8,190 nucleotides of DNA from Synechococcaceae bacterium WB8_1B_136. Its GTDB lineage: Bacteria; Cyanobacteriota; Cyanobacteriia; PCC-6307; Cyanobiaceae. Where the stretch lies: positions 1 through 8,190 of the forward strand of contig RGNC01000086.1 in the NCBI GenBank assembly GCA_010029175.1. Direction: 5' to 3'. The notes beneath the pieces were generated by a model that was not told the origin of the DNA, did not search any database, and was given only the letters and a program-made list of their open reading frames with translations. Numbering within the stretch: the first letter of the stretch is position 1; every line of letters starts with the position of its first letter. Of the stretch, positions 1-5,200 are shown in pieces. The position numbers were made by a program, and so were the translations under genes.

Positions 1-726
1 CTCCAGGTTGGCTGTGACGCGGCTGTTGCCGATGCCCTCGGTGATCGAGCTGCCCTCACTCGCCAGGCTGCCGTCGGTGGCCCAGCTGTAGAGGGCGCTG
101 CCGTTGGGATCCGCCAGCACGCAGCGCACCGCGGGGTTCTGCTGCTTGAGGTAGAGCGCCACACCCGCGTAGGTGCCGCCGGTGCCGGTGGCCGCCACCC
201 AGGCATCCACCTTGCCCTCCGTTTGCTGCCAGATCTCCGGACCGGTGGAGTTGTAGTGGGCGCGGCGGTTGGCCAGGTTGTCGAACTGGTTGGCCCACAC
301 GGCCCCGGGCGTTTCGGCGGCGATACGGCCCGAGAGCTTCACGTAGTTGTTGGGGTCGCGGTAGGGCACCGCCGGCACCGTGCGCACCTCGGCCCCCAGG
401 CTGCGCAGCAGGCCGATCTTCTCCGCCGACTGGGTGTCGGGAATCACGATCAGGGCCCGGTAGCCGCGGGCATTGCAGAGGTGGGTGAGGCCGATGCCGG
501 TGTTGCCGGCGGTGCCCTCCACCACGGTGCCGCCGGGCTGGAGCAGCCCCTGCTCCTCGGCCTCCAGCAGGATCCCCAGGGCGGCGCGATCCTTCACGGA
601 ACCGCCGGGGTTCATGAACTCCGCCTTGCCAAGGATCTCGCAGCCGGTGCGATCACTGAGGGCGTTGAGCCGGATCAGCGGCGTGTGGCCAACGGCGCCC
701 ACGAAGCCGGAGGTGATGCCGCCCAT
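1..726 (-). CDS. cysK: Cysteine synthase-like PLP enzyme (3' end outside window)
   Basis: A PLP-dependent fold-type II enzyme of the cysteine synthase family, which normally joins O-acetylserine and sulfide to give cysteine in the cytoplasm. The 242 residues visible begin at an ATG at 726; an in-frame GTG two codons upstream (732) is an alternative. The PLP lysine is K45 in NPGGSVKDR (39-47). The substrate/PLP loop reads EGTAGNTGIGL (70-80) rather than the EPTSGNTG of classical CysK, and the phosphate-binding loop is TGTGGT (180-185). Family members run to about 320-330 residues, so roughly 80-90 C-terminal residues lie beyond the window. A weak -10-like TACGAT (765-760) lies upstream. The gene is divergent from egtB with 96 bp between the starts, which suggests a link to sulfur supply for ergothioneine (inference). 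The EGTAGNTG variant recalls the cyanobacterial/fungal cysteine-synthase-like subfamily, whose exact role is less certain than CysK proper. Confidence 0.88.
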   Translation of the reverse strand, partial: MGGITSGFVGAVGHTPLIRLNALSDRTGCEILGKAEFMNPGGSVKDRAALGILLEAEEQGLLQPGGTVVEGTAGNTGIGLTHLCNARGYRALIVIPDTQSAEKIGLLRSLGAEVRTVPAVPYRDPNNYVKLSGRIAAETPGAVWANQFDNLANRRAHYNSTGPEIWQQTEGKVDAWVAATGTGGTYAGVALYLKQQNPAVRCVLADPNGSALYSWATDGSLASEGSSITEGIGNSRVTANLE

Positions 727-772
727 CGCCACGCCTGTTGCCCTCGCATTGGTGGGGGGATCGTAGGGGCGC

Positions 773-801
773 CTGACACCTCGGCCGCAGACTCCTAGGG
801 T
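773..801 (+). promoter_or_regulatory. Candidate sigma-70-type promoter for the egt operon
   Basis: CTGACA (773-778, five of six matches to TTGACA) is separated by exactly 17 bp from TAGGGT (796-801, a weak match to TATAAT). This would start transcription around 808 and leave a leader of about 15 nt before the egtB ATG at 823, with no good Shine-Dalgarno sequence in it. The -10 is poor and the region is GC-rich, so this could be chance. It is the best-spaced pair seen in the gap between cysK and egtB. Confidence 0.35.
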
Positions 802-822
802 CGCCTCAGACACACCGCCCTG

Positions 823-2103
823 ATGGCGTTTTCCCCCACCGCCTCCGCCCTGCTGCAGCGGTTAGGGGAGGTGAGGAGCCAGAGCGAGCGGCTGATCGCC
901 GGCCTGGAACCGGAAGACCTCTGCCTGCAGGGCATGGCCGATGCCAGCCCCCCCAAGTGGCACCTGGGCCACACCAGCTGGTTCCTCGAGGAATTCCTGC
1001 TCAAGGCGCCTCAGCTGGCTCCGCTGCTGCCCGGCCATGAACCCAGCGACAGCCTCTGGGGCTACCTGTTCAACAGCTACTACGACGCAGTGGGGGCCCG
1101 GCACCCCAGGCCCCAGCGGGGCCTGCTCACCCGCCCGCCGCTGGCGGCGGTACTGGCCTGGCGCCAACGGGTGACGGACTCCCTGGAGCAGCTGATCGAG
1201 CAGCTGCAGGGGTGGGACCTCGCCGCCGCCCAGCCCTGGCTGGAGCTGGTGGAGCTGGGTCTGCAGCACGAACAGCAGCACCAGGAGCTGCTGCTGATGG
1301 ACCTGCTGGATGGCTTCAGCCGCAACCCCCTGGAGCCCGTGGCCTATCCGCCCGGCGCCGGCGGCATGGAGCCCGAGGCCGTGTACGAACGCGGCGCCGC
1401 AGGGGCCCAGCCCAACCTGAGCTGGATCCCCTGTACGGGAGGGCTGGTGGAGATCGGCCATCCGGGGGGCAGCGGCGGCCCCGGGCCCTCGCCCGGCGGC
1501 TTCCATTTCGACAACGAGGGCCCCCGTCATCGCGTGTGGCTCGACCCCTTCGCCATCGCCGATCGGCTGGTGAGCAACGCGGAGTTCGAGGCCTTCATCG
1601 CCGACGGCGGTTACCGGCGGCCGGAGCTGTGGCTGAGCGAGGGCTGGGCGGTGGTGCAGCAACGGGGTTGGCAGGCGCCCCGCTACTGGCGCGGCGCCTG
1701 GGAGTTCACCCTGGCGGGCCGGCGGCCGCGCCAGCCCCAGGCGCCGGTGCGGCACCTGAGCTGGTTTGAAGCCGATGCCTACGCCCGCTGGGCCGGAGCC
1801 CGGCTGCCCAGCGAAGCGGAATGGGAAGTGGCGGCCGCAGCGGGCCTGCCCCAGGCCTACGGCCTGGTGTGGCAGTGGACCGGCAGCCCCTACCGCCCCT
1901 ATCCCGGTTTCCAGCCGGCGGCGGGGGCCGTGGGGGAATACAACGGCAAATTCATGAGCTCCCAGGTGGTGCTGCGGGGCAGCTGCTTCCTCACGCCACC
2001 GGGGCACGCGCGGCTCACCTACCGCAACTTCTATCCACCGGCGAGTCGCTGGATGGCCAGTGGCCTGCGGCTGGCCCGGGGGGGAGCGGCGCAACCGTGC
2101 TGA
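823..2103 (+). CDS. egtB: EgtB, ergothioneine sulfoxide synthase
   Basis: A non-heme iron enzyme that uses O2 to join hercynine to the sulfur of gamma-glutamylcysteine or cysteine, giving the sulfoxide precursor of ergothioneine. It has 426 residues. An N-terminal DinB-like four-helix domain (about 8-170) carries the likely iron ligands: H50 in WHLGHT (46-51), and H149 and H153 in HEQQH. The motif YYDAVGARHPRPQRG (86-100) is typical of EgtB and includes arginines that bind the thiol donor in characterised homologues. The C-terminal FGE-sulfatase (C-type-lectin-like) domain (about 200-420) has HLSWFEADAYARW (311-323), LPSEAEWE (328-335), WQWTGSPYRPYPGF (350-363), GEYNGKFM (371-378) and RNFYPPASRW (401-410). 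A Gly/Pro/Ser-rich loop sits at about 213-227. The ATG at 823 fits the family N-terminus. It is first in a four-gene operon and its stop overlaps the egtD start. Whether the donor is cysteine or gamma-glutamylcysteine cannot be read from the sequence. Confidence 0.95.
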   Translation: MAFSPTASALLQRLGEVRSQSERLIAGLEPEDLCLQGMADASPPKWHLGHTSWFLEEFLLKAPQLAPLLPGHEPSDSLWGYLFNSYYDAVGARHPRPQRGLLTRPPLAAVLAWRQRVTDSLEQLIEQLQGWDLAAAQPWLELVELGLQHEQQHQELLLMDLLDGFSRNPLEPVAYPPGAGGMEPEAVYERGAAGAQPNLSWIPCTGGLVEIGHPGGSGGPGPSPGGFHFDNEGPRHRVWLDPFAIADRLVSNAEFEAFIADGGYRRPELWLSEGWAVVQQRGWQAPRYWRGAWEFTLAGRRPRQPQAPVRHLSWFEADAYARWAGARLPSEAEWEVAAAAGLPQAYGLVWQWTGSPYRPYPGFQPAAGAVGEYNGKFMSSQVVLRGSCFLTPPGHARLTYRNFYPPASRWMASGLRLARGGAAQPC

Positions 2104-3056
2104 TCGACCTCCATCCGGCCCCAGCGGACATGCGACGCCTGGTGATCGAGGGCCTGAGCCGCTCCCCCAGGCAGCTGCCGGCCTGGTTTCTTTACGACGC
2201 CGAGGGCTCGCGCCTGTTCGAGCAGATCTGCCAGCAGCCCGAATACAGCCTCACCGCCACCGAGACAGCCCTGCTGGAGCGGGAAGCAGCAGCGATCGTC
2301 GCCAGCCTCGGCCCCGGCACCCTGGTGGAATTCGGCGCCGGCAGTGCCCGCAAGGTGAGTCCGCTGCTGGCGGCCATGGAAGCCAGCGGCCAGCAGAGCG
2401 CCTACGTGGCCCTCGACATCAGCGCCGAGCACCTGCAAAGCGCCTGTGATCAGCTGCAGCGGCGGCATCCCACCGTGCCGATCCTGGGCATCTGCTGTGA
2501 TTACAGCCGCCTGGAGGCCCTGCCGGCCCATCCACTGCTGAGCGGGCCAGCGCACCTGGGCTTCTTCCCCGGCAGCTCCCTGGGCAACTTCACCCCGGCG
2601 GAGGCCCGGGCGCTGCTGGCCCAGTTCCGGCGGCTGCTGGGGCCCGCCGGTCAGCTGCTGATCGGCATCGATCAGCCCAAGGCCGTGGCACGGCTGGAGG
2701 CGGCCTACAACGATGCCGCCGGCGTGTCGGCGGCCTTCGCCCGCAACCTGCTGACGCGGCTGAACCGGGATCTGGGGGCCAATTTCGATCTGGGGGCCTT
2801 TCGCTACCGGGCCCGCTGGATCCCCGAGGCGAGCTGGATCGAGATGGCCCTGATCAGCGAGCGCGAGCAGACCGTGACCGTGGCAGATCGCCCATGGCGG
2901 TTCACCGCCGGGGAAGCACTGATCACCGAGACCAGTGCCAAATACACCCCCGAGGCCTTCCTGGCGCTGGCGGCGCAAGCGGGCTGGCAGGGCGCGGGGC
3001 GCTGGAGCGATCCCGCCGGCGATCTGTCGCTGCACCGTCTGGTGCAGGCAGACTGA
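2097..3056 (+). CDS. egtD: EgtD, L-histidine N-alpha-methyltransferase
   Basis: An SAM-dependent enzyme that trimethylates the alpha-amino group of histidine to give hercynine, the substrate of EgtB. I chose the GTG at 2097 as start: it has GGGGAG at 2081-2086 with good spacing, it keeps the LIDLHP segment usual at the EgtD N-terminus, and it gives 319 residues, the family's usual length. An in-frame ATG at 2130 is a shorter alternative, and the open frame further upstream lies inside egtB. Visible motifs are FLYDAEGSRLFEQIC (31-45), PEYSLTATE (48-56), the SAM loop VEFGAGSARK (77-86), D107 in ALDIS (105-109), FFPGSSLGNF (156-165), AYNDAAGV (203-210) and ITETSAKYT (276-284). Y50, N164, Y204, E278 and S280 appear to match the histidine-binding residues of mycobacterial EgtD, judged by motif from memory. 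The 7-nt overlap with egtB suggests translational coupling. Confidence 0.95.
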   Translation: MLIDLHPAPADMRRLVIEGLSRSPRQLPAWFLYDAEGSRLFEQICQQPEYSLTATETALLEREAAAIVASLGPGTLVEFGAGSARKVSPLLAAMEASGQQSAYVALDISAEHLQSACDQLQRRHPTVPILGICCDYSRLEALPAHPLLSGPAHLGFFPGSSLGNFTPAEARALLAQFRRLLGPAGQLLIGIDQPKAVARLEAAYNDAAGVSAAFARNLLTRLNRDLGANFDLGAFRYRARWIPEASWIEMALISEREQTVTVADRPWRFTAGEALITETSAKYTPEAFLALAAQAGWQGAGRWSDPAGDLSLHRLVQAD

Positions 3057-3074
3057 CGCCATCGCAGAACCGCC

Positions 3075-3320
3075 ATGTCGAGGGAAGATCAGCGCCGCGC
3101 CGTGCGGGAACTGCGGGAAGGGCTGATCAGCCAGCTGGAGCAGCTCTATGGCGCCGCCTTCGAGTCGCTCGCCAGCCAGGACCTCGGCGAGGGCGGCATC
3201 GCCCGCCTCACCCAGTTGCTGCTGCGCTCCCGCGAGGCCGCCATCACGCCGCTGCAGGAGGAGATCGAGGCGCCCCTGATCACCCGGGCGCCGGAGCAGG
3301 CCGGGCGGCCATCACCGTGA
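3075..3320 (+). CDS. Small helical protein of the egt operon (hercynine metabolism small protein type)
   Basis: An 81-residue protein of unknown biochemical role. It reads as two amphipathic helices, about 3-33 (REDQRRAVRELREG ... LEQLYGAAFE) and 40-64 (GGIARLTQLLLRSREAAITP), then a polar tail. There is no cysteine, signal peptide, membrane segment or recognisable catalytic motif. The ATG at 3075 is the first start after the egtD stop, 18 nt away and in the same frame as egtD. No clear Shine-Dalgarno is seen. Its stop overlaps the start of the next gene. From memory, proteins of about this size next to egtB/egtD in cyanobacteria are annotated as 'hercynine metabolism small protein'. I assign it on size, position and character, without a database check. 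A role as partner or adaptor of EgtB/EgtD or of the next protein is inference. Confidence 0.8.
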   Translation: MSREDQRRAVRELREGLISQLEQLYGAAFESLASQDLGEGGIARLTQLLLRSREAAITPLQEEIEAPLITRAPEQAGRPSP

Positions 3321-3814
3321 GCGCCAGCTGGTTCGATCAGCTGGAGGCTCGGCTGGCGGAGCAGCTGGAGGCCTTCCTGCGGGCCAACCCGGCCCAGGAG
3401 GCCCTGCTGCAGGAACAGGAACAGCTGGAGCGGCAGGGGCGGCTCCAACGCCGGCGGCTGGAGCTGCAGCAGCAGGCCGAGCAGGCCCGCACTGCGCTGT
3501 TGCAGCTGGCAGGCGAGATCGCCCAGTGGCAGGGGCGGGTGGAGCGAGCCAGGGCGGCCGGCGCCAACGACCTGGCCCAGCGCGCCGAGGCCCACCTGCA
3601 GCAGTTGATGGCCCAGGGGCGCGACCGCTGGCAGGCCCTGGGGGAGTTGGGCGCCCAGTTCCGCCAGCTGGAACAGGAGCTGGAGCAGCTAGCCCAGCGC
3701 CGGTCTGGGCAGGCGAAGGCTCCCGATCAGGCGTCACCAGCCGATCTCGAGCAGGCCTGGGCAAGCTTCGAAGCCGAACAGGACCTCGAGCAACTGCGGC
3801 GGCGCCAGGACTGA
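3317..3814 (+). CDS. Coiled-coil protein of the egt operon (hercynine metabolism protein type, PspA-like segment)
   Basis: A 165-residue, almost wholly helical protein starting at the GTG at 3317, whose last two bases are the first two of the previous gene's stop (GTGA, 4-nt overlap). This arrangement implies coupled translation. The open frame runs further upstream but there it overlaps the 81-residue gene. The N-terminus (SASWFDQLEARLAEQLEAFL, 2-21) is an amphipathic helix. Residues 28-130 form a long coil rich in Gln, Leu, Glu and Arg. Residues 140-165 form a short conserved-looking end with AWASFEAEQ (147-155). The stretch 69-125, with W71, then ARAAGANDLAQRAE (78-91) and a following heptad segment, resembles the central hairpin of PspA/IM30 proteins by eye. 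Cyanobacterial genomes commonly label such a gene beside egtBD 'hercynine metabolism protein' (from memory). Function unknown; a scaffold or membrane-associated helper is inference. Confidence 0.8.
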   Translation: MSASWFDQLEARLAEQLEAFLRANPAQEALLQEQEQLERQGRLQRRRLELQQQAEQARTALLQLAGEIAQWQGRVERARAAGANDLAQRAEAHLQQLMAQGRDRWQALGELGAQFRQLEQELEQLAQRRSGQAKAPDQASPADLEQAWASFEAEQDLEQLRRRQD

Positions 3815-3849
3815 GGGCCGACAGCGGGGCGGGGAGTGCCCTTAGAGAG

Positions 3850-3888
3850 TCTCCCTAATTCTGTACAGGCTGTACAGAATTAGGGAGA
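3850..3888. repeat. Perfect 39-bp palindrome (19-bp arms, 1-bp centre)
   Basis: The left arm at 3850-3868 is the exact reverse complement of the right arm at 3870-3888, with a single G at 3869. The centre consists of two copies of the self-complementary octamer CTGTACAG separated by that G, flanked by TCTCCCTAATT on the left and AATTAGGGAGA on the right. It lies 36 bp after the last egt-operon gene. As RNA it would fold into a very stable hairpin, but no T-run follows on either strand, so it is not a standard intrinsic terminator. It could be an operator for a dimeric regulator, an mRNA-stabilising or Rho-related hairpin, or a member of a repeated palindrome family. The dyad is certain, its role is not. 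Confidence 0.9.
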
Positions 3889-3971
3889 GCTGCTGGCAGG
3901 GACATCCTGAAACTGACTGCCCGCCTCGAACGCAAGTCCCGAGGGGTGCGAGCGGCCGATCAGCCACTTCC

Positions 3972-3988
3972 GAGAGTCTGTACAGAAT
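3972..3988. repeat. Third copy of the CTGTACAG core with shared flanks
   Basis: GAGAGTCT (3972-3979) followed by GTACAGAAT matches pieces of the upstream palindrome. GAGAGTCT also occurs at 3845-3852, and CTGTACAGAAT also occurs at 3870-3880. The copy here looks like the palindrome with its inner 17 bp removed. It is 95 bp upstream of the DUF218 gene start. It may be a decayed copy or a second binding site in the same control region. Confidence 0.55.
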
Positions 3989-4082
3989 GCAGACCATGGC
4001 TGAAACCAGGGGACTCCGCTTGCGGGGCCCATAGCCCTCAGCAATCGGCCCGCAGGCCTCACCCCTAGCCCCCTCTTCTGCC

Positions 4083-4886
4083 ATGGGCTTCCTGCTCTCC
4101 AAATTGCTGCCGCTGCTGCTCTACCCGCTGGGACTGGGCCTACTGCTGCAACTGGCCGGCCAGGGGGCCCAGGCCCGCGGCCGGCGCTGGGGCCGCTGGG
4201 CCAGTGCCGGCGGCATCAGCCTGGTGTGGCTGATGGCGATGCCGCTCACCAGCCGACAGCTGATCTGGGGCTTGGAGGAGCAGAGTGCCGCCCTCACACC
4301 AGCCGTTGTGCCCCGGGCCGATGCCGTGGTGGTGCTGGGGGGTGGGCTGCGGCCCGCGTTGGCCCCCCGCCGTGGTGTGGAGGTGGCGGAGGCAGGCGAC
4401 CGCCTGCTCACGGGCCTGCGGCTGATGCGCCAAGGCAAGGCGCCGCTGTTGGTGGCCAGTGGCGCCAGGGTGAGTTTCACCAGCGGCGATCCGGCTCCGC
4501 CGGAGGCCATCTGGGCCCGCGATCTCGCCGAGGAGCTTGGGCTGCCCTCCAACCGCATCCTACTGAACCCAGGCTCCCGCACCACCGCCGAAGAAGCCCG
4601 CGACATCGGGAGGATCGGCCGGAATCGAGGTTGGAAGCGGGTGCTGCTGGTGACCAGCGCCTTCCACATGCCCCGAGCTCTGGCCACATTCCGTCAGCGC
4701 AGTGGCCTGAGCGTTGTGCCAGTGGCCTGCGACTACCAGCTGCCAAGCAGGACCAATTTCGGCAAACCGACGGCCGGCAGCCTGGCCAAGAGTCTGCTGC
4801 CGGATGCGGAATTTCTCTATCTGAGCACGGTGGCCCTCAAGGAACACATCGGCCTGGCGGCCTACCGGCTCAAGCGCTGGTCTTGA
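4083..4886 (+). CDS. YdcF/ElyC-like DUF218 membrane-anchored protein
   Basis: A 267-residue protein with two N-terminal hydrophobic segments (about 3-25 and 41-54) that should anchor it in the inner membrane, followed by one DUF218 domain. The domain shows the nucleotide-binding-like strand RADAVVVLGGG (78-88), the segment PLLVASGA (121-128), NPGSRTTAEEA (162-172) and LLVTSAFHMPRAL (188-200), then a C-terminal helical end. This layout matches the ElyC/SanA/YdcF family, whose members are linked in enterobacteria to envelope integrity and peptidoglycan precursor metabolism; the activity of the cyanobacterial members is not established. The ATG at 4083 is directly before the first membrane segment; no clear ribosome binding site is seen. 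It stands alone on the plus strand after a 268-bp spacer and is convergent with the next gene, the two stops being 6 bp apart. Confidence 0.88.
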   Translation: MGFLLSKLLPLLLYPLGLGLLLQLAGQGAQARGRRWGRWASAGGISLVWLMAMPLTSRQLIWGLEEQSAALTPAVVPRADAVVVLGGGLRPALAPRRGVEVAEAGDRLLTGLRLMRQGKAPLLVASGARVSFTSGDPAPPEAIWARDLAEELGLPSNRILLNPGSRTTAEEARDIGRIGRNRGWKRVLLVTSAFHMPRALATFRQRSGLSVVPVACDYQLPSRTNFGKPTAGSLAKSLLPDAEFLYLSTVALKEHIGLAAYRLKRWS

Positions 4887-4892
4887 AACCGA

Positions 4893-5156
4893 TCAGCCCT
4901 TGGGGGCCGGGGGCACGAGGCTGACGCCTTCCGGTGGTGGGGTGGGATCGGGATCAGCGATCAGCATGTGCTGCAGCACGATCTCGGGGCGCTCGCTGTC
5001 GCGCCAACGGATCCGATAGGCGGGCATCTTGGTGCCACGGCTGGTGGTCTGCTCCACCGGCTCCATCACCCAGCCCCGGCGGGAGCGACCCTGCGGGTTG
5101 CGCTTGACCACCGCATCCGCGTGCTTGAAGCGAAAACCGACGCGCTCGCCACTCAT
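4893..5156 (-). CDS. Conserved-looking small protein of unknown function downstream of lysS
   Basis: An 87-residue protein I do not recognise. It begins MSGERVGFRFKHADAV and is basic in its first half (KRNPQGRSRRGW, 18-29). Alternating strand-like segments follow, GWVMEPVEQ (28-36) and PAYRIRWRD (45-53), then an EIVLQHMLI segment (58-66), and the end is a proline-rich tail (68-87). The pattern suggests a small beta-barrel (SH3- or Tudor-like) with an unstructured tail; that is inference from sequence character. It has no cysteines and no membrane segment. The ATG at 5156 lies 44 bp after the lysS stop on the same strand, so it may be co-transcribed with lysS. The opposite-strand frames look like shadows. 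Its coding nature is supported by sensible composition and by its tight fit between two genes. Confidence 0.75.
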   Translation of the reverse strand: MSGERVGFRFKHADAVVKRNPQGRSRRGWVMEPVEQTTSRGTKMPAYRIRWRDSERPEIVLQHMLIADPDPTPPPEGVSLVPPAPKG

Positions 5157-5167
5157 GGAATCGCTAG

Positions 5168-5179
5168 CCCCAGCTGGGG
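5168..5179. repeat. 12-bp perfect palindrome between lysS and the 87-aa gene
   Basis: CCCCAGCTGGGG lies in the 44-bp gap after lysS. On the minus strand it is just upstream of the 87-residue gene's start. No T-run follows, so it is at best a weak transcript-end or processing signal, and a palindrome of this kind can arise by chance in GC-rich DNA. Confidence 0.3.
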
Positions 5180-5200
5180 GAGTTTGCCTACTAGGGTCGA

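Noticed and set aside
862..2094. A 410-codon open frame on the minus strand across egtB
   Set aside because: It lies fully antisense to a protein with clear EgtB motifs and has the Gly/Pro/His/Arg-rich composition of a GC-rich shadow frame.
1821..2096. Upstream extension of the egtD frame into egtB
   Set aside because: It would overlap egtB by hundreds of bases and adds sequence foreign to EgtD; the GTG at 2097 gives the right length and ribosome site.
2031..3062. A 343-codon minus-strand open frame across egtD
   Set aside because: Antisense to egtD, shadow composition, no recognisable motif.
3850..3888. The palindrome as a LexA box or a standard intrinsic terminator
   Set aside because: The GTAC halves are one base too far apart for the cyanobacterial LexA consensus as I recall it, and no T-run follows the stem on either strand.
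3842..4102. An 86-codon minus-strand open frame in the spacer before the DUF218 gene
   Set aside because: It runs through the palindrome, overlaps the start of a clear gene and has no protein-like pattern.
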